Positions 51,865 to 60,089 of a stretch of 64,000 nt of DNA are shown piece by piece. Each line of letters opens with the position of its first letter. Position 1 is the first letter of the stretch. The notes beneath the pieces were generated by a model. That model was given only the letters and a program-made list of their open reading frames with translations, ran no database searches and was not told the DNA's origin. The DNA is taken from contig NZ_FNAQ01000002.1 in NCBI RefSeq assembly GCF_900101955.1, positions 248,001 to 312,000 of the forward strand. The letters run 5' to 3'. Position numbers and translations under genes: made by a program. The DNA comes from Desulfuromonas thiophila (GTDB lineage Bacteria > Desulfobacterota > Desulfuromonadia > Desulfuromonadales > Desulfuromonadaceae).

Positions 51865-52324
51865 TCTCGCCGCGGCGGGCGATGAGCACGTTCTTGTCGC
51901 TCAGGGTGGGAGCGTAGCCTTCAGTGCCTTCGCAGCGGATGGCGTAGCGGGCATTGTAGTCCAGTCCGGGGATGAAGGCCGGCAGCTGGTAGCGGATATC
52001 ATCAACGGTGCAGAACACCCCGTCGCGCAGCAGGGGTTCATCGGCGTCCTGCACGCTGTTGTCATTGTGGTCGGCGAAGGCTTCGATAACCAAAGTGCCA
52101 CGCTGGGTTGACAGGCTCGGGGTGCGGTCGAGCACGATATTGAGGATGTTGCCACGCCGGCCGGGCGGATCGACGGGTTCGGTCTGTTCGAAACCCTGTT
52201 GACCGGCGGGTGACTGCTGCAGTTCGGCGGCCAGCTCGGTGTCGGCCGTCAGGCCGGGCCGGGCCATGATCAGGGTCAGCAGTGGCAGGGCGAAAAGCGA
52301 TAGCGCGAAGGAGCGGGTCGTCAT
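51824..52324 (-). CDS. exported hypothetical protein with Asp/Asn-rich Ca-binding-like loop
   Basis: 166 aa. Signal peptide (1-27, ending GLTA). The mature part contains EAFADHNDNSVQDADEPLL, a DxNxDxxxDxxE loop like those of SdrD/Cna-B or dockerin-type Ca-binding proteins, then beta-strands (YQLPAFIPGLDYNARYAIRCEGTEGYAP). Three Cys are present in the mature protein. Its function is unknown. The ATG at 52324 has only a weak ribosome-binding site. Confidence 0.7.
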   Translation of the reverse strand: MTTRSFALSLFALPLLTLIMARPGLTADTELAAELQQSPAGQQGFEQTEPVDPPGRRGNILNIVLDRTPSLSTQRGTLVIEAFADHNDNSVQDADEPLLRDGVFCTVDDIRYQLPAFIPGLDYNARYAIRCEGTEGYAPTLSDKNVLIARRGEIIRLSIPCHPLEP

Positions 52325-52637
52325 GGCAGTCACCAAGAGTGCCGCGGCCCGCAGTGGATGCTGGCGGGGCGGCCGAAAGAGGCGGTAGTGGCCCGGCAAC
52401 GTGCCGGGAAAGCCCGTATGCTAGCAAAAGCGCCGCAGAGTGCAAGCAGCTTCGGTGCCACTGACAGGAGTTGCAAACGCTCCGGCCGGGGCTTTTTCAA
52501 CGACACCAGCCGAACAGGCGAATTTTGTCTTGCGCACAAAATTGATCCATTGCAGGTCAATGAATTGATTTGGGTCGCCCAACCATGGGCGCAACAGGCT
52601 GTTTTTAACCGTGTCCTAACGAAGGGAGAATCTGCCG

Positions 52638-53612
52638 ATGTCCTGGCCGGAAGGTGTGCTGTTCTGTTACCGTTTCGACGGCCGTGGCGGCGCCCGGCCC
52701 GTGGAGGCTGCGGCATTCGAAGAGGACGCGTCACCGGCCGGTCCACTCTGGCTGCATGCGGACTACACCTGCGCCGGCCTGTCGGACTGGTTGCAGCAGC
52801 GCTTCGGTCTGGCCGATGTGGTGGTCAATGCCCTCTTTGCCGCCGATACCCGGCCACGTGCCAGCCGCATGGGCCAGGGGGCGCTGGTGACCTTGCGCGG
52901 TGTCAATCGCAATCCCGGTGCCGATCCCCTCGATATGATCTCGCTGCGCATCTGGGTCGACAGCCAGTGCATCATCACCACCCGGCGTTACCGCTTGCGC
53001 TCGGTGGAGCAGGTGCGGCAGGCGCTGGAGGCCGGCTATGGCCCGGAAACGCCCGGCACCTGTCTGCTGATGTTGGCCGAGCAGCTGACCTGGCATATCA
53101 ATGAGGTCATCGACGATTTCGAGGACCAGATGGATGCCTTCGAGGAGCGTTCCGCCGCGGCTGAAGACGTTCTGTTGGGCGGTGAACTGGCTGAAATCCG
53201 GCGTCAGGCGGTGCATGTCCGGCGCTATCTCAGCGCCCAGCGCGACGCCCTGGCGCATCTGGCCCTGGCCGAATTCGGTTTCATTGACAGCCTCGGCCGG
53301 CTGGGCTTTGTCGAACTCAACAATACCCTGCAGCGCTATCTGGAGGAGCTTGATCTGGTGCGCGAGCGGGTTGCCATCTGCCAGGAACGGTTGCAGGCTC
53401 GCCTGGCTGAACAGCTCAATGGCCGTATGTATGTCCTCAATCTGGTGGCAGCCCTGTTTCTGCCGCTGACCTTTCTGACCGGCCTGCTTGGCGTCAATGT
53501 CGCTGGTATTCCGGCGGCTGACCATCCTTGGGCCTTTTCAGCCTTTTGTCTGCTGTTGCTGATCCTCGCCCTGTTGCTGTTCTTCCTGCTGCGCCGGCGG
53601 CGCTGGCTGTAG
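52638..53612 (+). CDS. CorA-superfamily metal transporter, ZntB-like
   Basis: 324 aa. An N-terminal cytoplasmic funnel (WLHADYTCAGLSDWL, RPRASRMGQGALVTLRGVN) and long helices are followed by two C-terminal membrane segments. The pore motif is GVN (LTGLLGVNVAGIP) rather than the GMN of Mg channels, and GIP follows as in ZntB zinc transporters. The ATG at 52638 follows GAAGGGAG. Its last 75 bp overlap the 3' end of the converging mscS-like gene. Confidence 0.9.
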   Translation: MSWPEGVLFCYRFDGRGGARPVEAAAFEEDASPAGPLWLHADYTCAGLSDWLQQRFGLADVVVNALFAADTRPRASRMGQGALVTLRGVNRNPGADPLDMISLRIWVDSQCIITTRRYRLRSVEQVRQALEAGYGPETPGTCLLMLAEQLTWHINEVIDDFEDQMDAFEERSAAAEDVLLGGELAEIRRQAVHVRRYLSAQRDALAHLALAEFGFIDSLGRLGFVELNNTLQRYLEELDLVRERVAICQERLQARLAEQLNGRMYVLNLVAALFLPLTFLTGLLGVNVAGIPAADHPWAFSAFCLLLLILALLLFFLLRRRRWL

Positions 53613-56048
53613 GGCGTCCGGTACGGGCGGCGAGCTGCGCCAGGCCTGCAGCAGGCTGCTGTCCACCGAGCGCAGGTGCAGATCCTGCTGCGGGAAGGGA
53701 ATCTCGATGCCTTCGGCCGCGAAACGTTTGTAGATGGCGATGCAGACGTCGCTGGGTACCGACAGGACAAAATCGGGGCTGCTCAGCCACAACCGCAGTT
53801 GAAAATCGAGCGAACTGGCGCCAAAGCCGATGAACAGTGCCGAAGGGGCGGGAAATTTCAATACCCGCGGATGGCGAGCGCCTTCCTCCTGCAGAATCCG
53901 CAGAACCTGTTCCAGATCACTGCCGTAGGCCACGCCAATCGGGATCACCACCCGCGCCTGGGTGTTGGAGTAGGTCAGGTTGGTGACCTGCTGGGCGATC
54001 AGGTCACTGTTGGGTACAATGATCTCGGCCTTGTTGAAGGTTTCCACTACCGTTGAGCGCAGTCCGATTTTTTTTACCTCCGCCCATTCCTGGTTGAGCA
54101 CGATCAGGTCACCCTTCTTGATCGGTCGTTCAAACAGCAGAATCAGACCGCTGATGAAATTGTTGACGATGTTTTGCAGGCCGAAACCGATACCGATACT
54201 CAGAGCCCCGGCGATCACGGCAATGTTCTGCAGGTTGACGCCCAGTGTGCCCAGACACAGCAGCAGGCCGACCAGGATGGTAAGGTAATGCAGCAGGGTC
54301 TTGATGGATTCGCGCACGCCGCTATCGAGGAATTTCGGGCCGACCACCTCGACATCGAACAGCGAACGGACCAGCCAGGAAAAACCACTGGTCAGATAGA
54401 CGATCAGCACCAGGCTGGCCAGGGTGCCGATGTTGAGATGGTAGTCGCCCAGATGCAGACCCCAGCCGGCGACCCGTTGCCAGGTTGAGGCGAAGCGGTC
54501 GCCCCCGGTCCAGATCTGCACCAGAAAAATCAGGCAGCTGAAGCCGATTACCAGTCGCACCAGTACCTTCAGACGTTCGCCCAGGGTCGTGCCAAAGCGG
54601 CGGAAGAATGGCAGGCTCTGCAGTTTCCGGCGCGCCAGCAGGAAATCAATGGCGCCGCGTACCAGTTTCTGCAGCATCACGGCGACCAGCAGGGCAAAGG
54701 CGCTTTTGAAACTGATGTCCATCAGCCGCGAGGAAAAGGTGCTGTAGCCACCGATCTGGGCCACCAGCGAAACCAGCAGCAGTCCCTTGCCGATGCGCAG
54801 CCCGGTCATCAGGGGCCAGGGGTCCTTCTGCCGGCGTCCCTGTCGGTACAGCTGGGTCAGCACCAGTAAGCCGCCGATGGACAGCAAGACGAAATACAGG
54901 CGGGTCAGCGTCAGGGGCAGATTGATCACCTGCAGCAGCAGCGACAGCAGGTAACTCGATGCCAGCAGCCAGATCAGCAGGCGATGACGCCGGGCCGTGA
55001 CAATGTCGTTAAGCAGGATGCAGGCCGCCAGCAGGGCCAGGACCACCTGGTAGAAACGCCAGACCAGGGTCGGCGCGCTGTAAAGAAAGCCGAGCGAGAC
55101 AATGGCGATGAACAGGCCGCTGCTGAAGGGATGGCAGATGAGAAAACGCCAGTCTGAATCCTGCTGCGCCAGATGCCGGAAGTGGCGAATGAGGGATGCC
55201 AGCACCAGCGTGGTGAGGATCTGCAGCAACAGAATCCACCAGCCAGCGCGCAAACTGTCGCGACTTTTCCAGTTCACCTGCAGGCTGTTGGTGCGGACCT
55301 GTTGCAGCAACTCCGGCGTCAGTTCAGCGTAGAAGTCGCGACTCAGCAGGCTGTTGCTGTTTTTCTTGAAGGTTTGGGTGCGCAGGGTGCGCAGGGCGCT
55401 GTCGAGCTGGCGTACCAGCACCTGGTTGGCGTCGATCAGTTCGGTGGCCTTTTTCTGCAGCGCGATCTTGTCCTGGCTGACCGTGGTGATGCGCTTGAGT
55501 AGTGCCTGGCTCTGGCTGACCACCTCCTTGAATTCGCTTTCCGGGTAGGGTGCGCCGAGCTCGCGCAGCTGTTTGCGCCACTGCTGCCAGTAGTCGCGCT
55601 GTTCATTCCAGTGCCCCCGCAGCTGGTCGAGTTCAGCGGTGCGTTGGGAAACGTTGTCGAACAGCCCGGCCAGTACGCGTCGCTGCTCCAGTAACTGGGT
55701 GCGCATCTCCAGCAGCTGTTCGTAGCTCCAGCCGGCCGGATCGCCCATGTCGGTCATGCGTTGTTGCAACTGCTCCTGGCGCTGACGGCTGGCATCGAAG
55801 CTGTCAAGCCAACCCTGATGATCGGCCCCTTCCTCTACCCGTTGCAGCGCCTGTCGCGCCTGGTCAAGCAGTTCGGCGGCGCGCGGCACCACCTCGGCGA
55901 TGCCGGGCAAGGGTTCTGGAACTGGCGCCACAGGCGCCGCAGTTGCGCCGCTCTCCTGTGCCAGGGCACGAAGAACGCTTGTTGGCGCCGCCAGCAACAG
56001 CAGAATCAGCAGGGCAAAGAGGGCAGGACGGGGGGCGATATGGGGCAT
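53538..56048 (-). CDS. large MscS-family mechanosensitive channel (MscK-like)
   Basis: 836 aa. Signal peptide, a periplasmic helical domain (about 35-270, Gln- and Arg-rich coiled coils), about eight to eleven membrane segments, then the MscS pore helix (IGIGFGLQNIVNNFISGLILLFERPIKKGDLI) and the cytoplasmic beta/alpha vestibule (VPIGVAYGSDLEQVLRILQEEG; VCIAIYKRFAAEGIEIPFPQQDLHLR). It opens on membrane tension in hypo-osmotic shock. The C-terminal tail is Gln/Glu-rich and is encoded opposite zntB. The ATG at 56048 has AAGGAG upstream. Confidence 0.92.
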   Translation of the reverse strand: MPHIAPRPALFALLILLLLAAPTSVLRALAQESGATAAPVAPVPEPLPGIAEVVPRAAELLDQARQALQRVEEGADHQGWLDSFDASRQRQEQLQQRMTDMGDPAGWSYEQLLEMRTQLLEQRRVLAGLFDNVSQRTAELDQLRGHWNEQRDYWQQWRKQLRELGAPYPESEFKEVVSQSQALLKRITTVSQDKIALQKKATELIDANQVLVRQLDSALRTLRTQTFKKNSNSLLSRDFYAELTPELLQQVRTNSLQVNWKSRDSLRAGWWILLLQILTTLVLASLIRHFRHLAQQDSDWRFLICHPFSSGLFIAIVSLGFLYSAPTLVWRFYQVVLALLAACILLNDIVTARRHRLLIWLLASSYLLSLLLQVINLPLTLTRLYFVLLSIGGLLVLTQLYRQGRRQKDPWPLMTGLRIGKGLLLVSLVAQIGGYSTFSSRLMDISFKSAFALLVAVMLQKLVRGAIDFLLARRKLQSLPFFRRFGTTLGERLKVLVRLVIGFSCLIFLVQIWTGGDRFASTWQRVAGWGLHLGDYHLNIGTLASLVLIVYLTSGFSWLVRSLFDVEVVGPKFLDSGVRESIKTLLHYLTILVGLLLCLGTLGVNLQNIAVIAGALSIGIGFGLQNIVNNFISGLILLFERPIKKGDLIVLNQEWAEVKKIGLRSTVVETFNKAEIIVPNSDLIAQQVTNLTYSNTQARVVIPIGVAYGSDLEQVLRILQEEGARHPRVLKFPAPSALFIGFGASSLDFQLRLWLSSPDFVLSVPSDVCIAIYKRFAAEGIEIPFPQQDLHLRSVDSSLLQAWRSSPPVPDALQPAPPAQQEEQQQGEDQQQQTKG

Positions 56049-56182
56049 GCGGACTCCTTGGCAGGTCAGACCGGACACGGCTACTGCTGAGACTTGTCCG
56101 GCAATGGCAGGATGGAGGTTTTGCGATCAGTCTAACCGATCCGGTCCCGCCGTGCAAAGAGGGGTGCCGATACGGCAGAGGC

Positions 56183-56220
56183 AAAAAAGCCCCCCTGCAT
56201 CTGCCAATGCAGGGGGGCTT
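56183..56220 (-). terminator. terminator after the MtrB-like gene
   Basis: A 14-bp perfect stem AAGCCCCCCTGCAT / ATGCAGGGGGGCTT, loop of six, then six Ts on the minus strand. Confidence 0.88.
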
Positions 56221-56279
56221 AGGCGTCCAGGGGAGGCAAAATCCCGGAAGCCATTCAGGGTTGAAGGGTTTTTTGCGGT

Positions 56280-58712
56280 CTAGAAGTGGTAGCTCAAAGA
56301 GCTGTTCAGCAGGTAGAGTTCACCGTCGTAGTCGTCGCCCAGATAGGCTTCGCCATCTTCAACCCAGCGGTACAGGGCGTTGATTCCCAGGCTCAAGGCC
56401 TCGGAAATGCGGTACTGGGCGCCCAGGGACAGGTCCAGTGTCTCGTACTGCAGTTCCGAATAGGTATCGGAGCCACTGTAGTCAAGGTAGCTCGTCATGA
56501 TGGTCTGGGTGTACGGCAGCTGGAGAGCTTCACCATAGACCGCGACGTCGACGAAGTTCTGATAAATGATATTGTCGCCAAAGTTCGGTGTGCCGAGGCG
56601 GGCATCGGCCTTGGTGGCGGTCATATCGCCGGTCAGGGTCAGCTTGTCGGTTGCCTGGAAGGTGGTTGACAGATAGAGCACCTGCGCTGTGCTGTCATAG
56701 TCGACATCGTCGTAAACCGAGGCGATCTGCTCGCCCATGCTTTCCGAGAAGCAACCGACATAGACGGCAGTGGCGTAGGTACTGCGGGTCTGGCTCTGCT
56801 GGTAATTGTAACCCAGGCTGAGGGTCCATTTCTCTGTTGGCATCAGGAACAGGCTGATACCCGTCGACCAGCTCTGGCGCTGCCAGTCGTTGTCGGCCTG
56901 ATTGTTGTCTTCAAAGCCATACTGGCCGTTGAGACTGAGGGAGAAGCTGTCCGCCGGTGCCCAGGTGCCACTGGCTTTGATCAGATGGCTGTTTTCCGCC
57001 ACATTGCTGCCAGAGGTGGTGCGGTTGCCGCTGCGGAGAATCTGATAAAATGCCGAGTTGGTCATCATGGTATCGATGGGGGTTTCGATCAGCGCGCCGT
57101 CTTGCAGGATGGTCCAGCCGCTGGTGCGCAGATCGTTGTACCCCAGCCCATTGGCATAGCTGAAGGGCGTGTCGGCGTTTTCATAGCTGTATTTGGCGTG
57201 CAGGTTGATCTGACTGGTCGGCCGACCGGTCAGGCTCAGCTCCACCTTGTGATAAAGGGTGGTTTCGTCTTCAAGATAGCCCTCGTCCAGCAGGTCGGTG
57301 CTGTCGTATTCCTTGAAGGTGTCGTTGTCGCGATCAACCACCTTGTAGGTGTAGGCGCCGGTCAGGCTGTAGCCACTGTTGATGAAGTAGGAGGCTTCCA
57401 CCCCGGTTTCAAGAACATCGCGGCTTAACGACGAGGGCCGGGTATAGTTGAAATAGGAAACCGGTACCGTGCCCAGGCCATTGCTGTCGAAGGTGATGGT
57501 AGTATTGTTGCTGTAGCCGGTCAGATCAACGTAGAGGCTGTCGCCGTCGATTTTGTAATGCTTGCCGTAGGCTTTCAGGCGCAGATGGGGGATGCTGCGA
57601 TTGGTCAGGCTGAAGAACAGGGTGTCGGCGTCGTATTCCAGATCGCTGTAATTATTGCGGGTTGTCGCACTGACGTAGCTGCCGTACAGGGTGGTGTCGA
57701 GATCGGCGTCATAGCGCAGTTTGACCGTGTCGAGCTTTTTCTCGCTGTCGGCGGTGATGCCGATTTCCTGCCAGTCGTTTTCAAACAGTTCGCGTGACAT
57801 GAAGGTGTTGGTGTAGCTGCCCTTGACAATCGTATCGTACCAGTAGGCGTTGTCGACCAGGCCCTGATGGGCGTAATCGTCGCTGCGGTTGTCAAAGGTG
57901 CGCTCGGTATGAAAATAGCTGGCGGTCAGGCCGCCTTTTTTGAAGGTGGCGCCAATACTGACGTCTTCGGTGACCTGGTCAATCTTCTGGCCGACGGCCA
58001 CGGTATGGCAGGGAGTGCACTGGCCGGTCATCAGCGTGGCCTGTTTCCAGCCATGCTTTTCATCGCGGGAAAAACGCACCTCCGGCACCAGATTGGGGAA
58101 CGCCGGCAGTTGCAGCTGGGCGCTGGCCTTGTGCTGGCGTCGTTCGATCAGATAATCGCGGCCTTGGTCGAGATCGTTGAAGGTGGCGGTCTGCAGCCCT
58201 TCAAGGCCGATAGCGCCATTCTCCATCATCATGGGCACGGCATTCGCGGCGATGACGCCGTTATAGATATCGTAATCCGGGTCGACGGGCGCGCCGGTGC
58301 CGTTCCAGTGCTCGATGCTCTGGGGAAAGGCATTGGTCGTGCCCTTCATTTTGTGGTCTTTTTCCTCGAACAGCAGATCATGGCGCAGGCGGTGGATAAA
58401 GCTCTGATAGTCATAGCTGCCGCGCAGGACGCGACGCAGGTCGAGTTGGGCCGAGGCTTCGTGATCCTCTTCGTCGGTGTAGCGACCGGCCAGCTCGACA
58501 CCGATGCCCTGGGAACGGACATTCAGATCGAGCGCGCCGCCAACGGAGGAATCGGTGGATTCATATTCGGCTGTCTTATTGCGGCTGTCATCGGTGCTGA
58601 CGCCAGTGTAGCCCAGTTCCAGCGTGCCGTTGGCCGTATCGGCGGCGCCGGCCAGTCCGGCCCAGCTCAGCAGCAGGACAAGCAGCAGGATACCCAGTTT
58701 TTTCGTTGTCAT
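56280..58712 (-). CDS. MtrB/PioB-family outer-membrane porin with internal heme motif
   Basis: 810 aa. Signal peptide (1-23), then alternating beta-strands to a C-terminal Phe (SLSYHF), the OmpA/porin insertion signal. Length, order and decaheme partner place it in the MtrB/PioB family of barrels that house a cytochrome across the outer membrane. A CTPCH motif (Cys232-Cys235-His236) is a potential c-type heme site inside the barrel region. The N-terminal CxxC of Shewanella MtrB is absent. It lies 19 bp after the decaheme gene and is followed by a strong terminator. Confidence 0.9.
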   Translation of the reverse strand: MTTKKLGILLLVLLLSWAGLAGAADTANGTLELGYTGVSTDDSRNKTAEYESTDSSVGGALDLNVRSQGIGVELAGRYTDEEDHEASAQLDLRRVLRGSYDYQSFIHRLRHDLLFEEKDHKMKGTTNAFPQSIEHWNGTGAPVDPDYDIYNGVIAANAVPMMMENGAIGLEGLQTATFNDLDQGRDYLIERRQHKASAQLQLPAFPNLVPEVRFSRDEKHGWKQATLMTGQCTPCHTVAVGQKIDQVTEDVSIGATFKKGGLTASYFHTERTFDNRSDDYAHQGLVDNAYWYDTIVKGSYTNTFMSRELFENDWQEIGITADSEKKLDTVKLRYDADLDTTLYGSYVSATTRNNYSDLEYDADTLFFSLTNRSIPHLRLKAYGKHYKIDGDSLYVDLTGYSNNTTITFDSNGLGTVPVSYFNYTRPSSLSRDVLETGVEASYFINSGYSLTGAYTYKVVDRDNDTFKEYDSTDLLDEGYLEDETTLYHKVELSLTGRPTSQINLHAKYSYENADTPFSYANGLGYNDLRTSGWTILQDGALIETPIDTMMTNSAFYQILRSGNRTTSGSNVAENSHLIKASGTWAPADSFSLSLNGQYGFEDNNQADNDWQRQSWSTGISLFLMPTEKWTLSLGYNYQQSQTRSTYATAVYVGCFSESMGEQIASVYDDVDYDSTAQVLYLSTTFQATDKLTLTGDMTATKADARLGTPNFGDNIIYQNFVDVAVYGEALQLPYTQTIMTSYLDYSGSDTYSELQYETLDLSLGAQYRISEALSLGINALYRWVEDGEAYLGDDYDGELYLLNSSLSYHF

Positions 58713-58731
58713 GGCAGAACCTCCTTCACGC

Positions 58732-59760
58732 TTATCGGGTCAGGCGGCTGCCGCCGCCGGGAGTGTACAGAGAGGGGAGATCCGAGCCGTGAACACTGGG
58801 GTGACACTGGCTGCAGCGCGTCATCATGGCCATCTGCATGGCATGTTTGTCATCAATGCCGTTGTTGTTGATGGTGTTCAGGGTCGTCTGTGCTCCGGCG
58901 ACGCCATCAGCGGCATAGCGGGCCAGTTTTTCCATGTCGGGACGGAAGTTGGTGTGGAAATGCAGTTCATGGCATTGCAGACACAGGAAGGGTTCATTCT
59001 GTTTGAGCAGGTTGTCCGCCACGCTGCCATGCGGGCTGTGACAGATGGTGCAGTCCTCGGTGACCGGGGCATGTTCAAAAGCGAAGGGGCCGGCCTGATC
59101 CATGTGGCAGGTCAGGCAGAGTTCGCTTTTGCGTTCGTCGGTGCGCAGTAACGGGCGGGTCTGGCTGCCGTGCGGGTTGTGGCAGTCATTGCAGCTCATC
59201 TTGCCCTCTTTTACCGGGTGATGGTTCGGCAGGTGCAGCTGGGCCTTCACGTTCTGGTGGCAGCTGAGGCAAAGCTCTTCCTGCGGTTTGCTCAGCAGCC
59301 CCTTGGTGTTGCTGTGAATGCTGTGGCAGTCGGTACAGCTCAGTCCCTGGCCGGCATGAATCGAGTGACGCCATTCCATGGTGTCGCCGGCGGTGTGGCA
59401 GCTTTGGCAGATGGCGGAGGATTGCAGGGCGTCCAGTTTGCCGAATTGCAGGATGCAGTTGGGGTTGCCCGTTTCGACGTGTCGGCTGGCCGGGCCATGG
59501 CAGGCCTCGCAGCCGCGAGCCTCAATGCCATTGGCTTCATATTCAAAGTCGGCCAACAGGCTGTGGACATTGTGGCTGAACTGTTCGCCGGGTGCTTCGT
59601 GGCATTCGCAGCAGCTGTCGTTGCCGACCAGTTCGGCTTCCGCCGGAATCGGCAGAATGGCATTGAGAGGGGTTCTTGGCTGCGAACAGGCGCAAAGCGC
59701 CGTAATCAGCGCCAGGCCCGCCCCCGCCAAAACCAGTCGGGGTTTCCAGGGATTGTGCAT
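58732..59760 (-). CDS. decaheme c-type cytochrome, MtrA/DmsE family
   Basis: 342 aa with ten CxxCH sites: CCECH, CEACH, CQSCH, CTDCH, CLSCH, CNDCH, CLTCH, CTICH, CLQCH and CSQCH. The N-terminus has a lipobox-like ALCAC after a hydrophobic stretch, so it is probably a lipoprotein anchored in the outer membrane or periplasm. The size and heme number match MtrA/PioA, which thread through an MtrB barrel to carry electrons across the outer membrane. The ATG is preceded by AAGGAG. It is the first gene of a two-gene unit. No extracellular MtrC/OmcA-type cytochrome is in the window. Confidence 0.93.
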   Translation of the reverse strand: MHNPWKPRLVLAGAGLALITALCACSQPRTPLNAILPIPAEAELVGNDSCCECHEAPGEQFSHNVHSLLADFEYEANGIEARGCEACHGPASRHVETGNPNCILQFGKLDALQSSAICQSCHTAGDTMEWRHSIHAGQGLSCTDCHSIHSNTKGLLSKPQEELCLSCHQNVKAQLHLPNHHPVKEGKMSCNDCHNPHGSQTRPLLRTDERKSELCLTCHMDQAGPFAFEHAPVTEDCTICHSPHGSVADNLLKQNEPFLCLQCHELHFHTNFRPDMEKLARYAADGVAGAQTTLNTINNNGIDDKHAMQMAMMTRCSQCHPSVHGSDLPSLYTPGGGSRLTR

Positions 59761-60089
59761 AGTAGACTCCTTTTCCTGAAGATAGGGGTTTTAACCATAG
59801 GGTTATCCTATGATTAGCTGTGGCAGCGGTTGCTACCCTATCCTTGCCATGGTATTGAAGTCCAATATGTAATTCAGATTTTAAACCGATATTGCATTGA
59901 TATCTTTTATCTTTTTATAAGGAAAACTTCCATCAGTATAAGCTTTGCTTATCATGCTGGTTGCTGTCGCTGAAAAAGCCGCTTTCCCGGCCCGCAAGCG
60001 GGCCATCTTTTGATCCGCCTGGCTGGTTTTTTTAATATCTCCCATTTATGATTCCGATTCTGTTGAGCCTATCGGAGGAGGGGGAAGCG
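59761..60089. other. 329-bp A/T-rich divergent control region
   Basis: Upstream of the cytochrome gene (minus) and the glycosyltransferase gene (plus). It contains an inverted repeat CATAGG-GTTAT-CCTATG (59796-59812), an ATAAGC/GCTTAT repeat near 59940, and a GGCCCG/CGGGCC hairpin (59989-60004). No unambiguous promoter was fixed. Confidence 0.55.
59796..59812. promoter_or_regulatory. inverted repeat upstream of the decaheme cytochrome gene
   Basis: CATAGG (59796-59801), five bases, CCTATG (59807-59812), 36 bp before the start codon. Two further CCCTAT/ATAGGG half-sites lie within 40 bp (59782-59788, 59836-59841). It may be an operator. Confidence 0.4.

Noticed and set aside
54174-54488. Plus-strand frames opposite the mscS-like gene
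   Set aside because: Antisense of a conserved MscS pore region; the translation is Gln/Asp-rich without homology.
59821-59834. Sigma-54 promoter (TGGCAGCGGTTGCT)
   Set aside because: The GG and GC elements are 8 instead of 10 bases apart, and the orientation does not fit the cytochrome gene.
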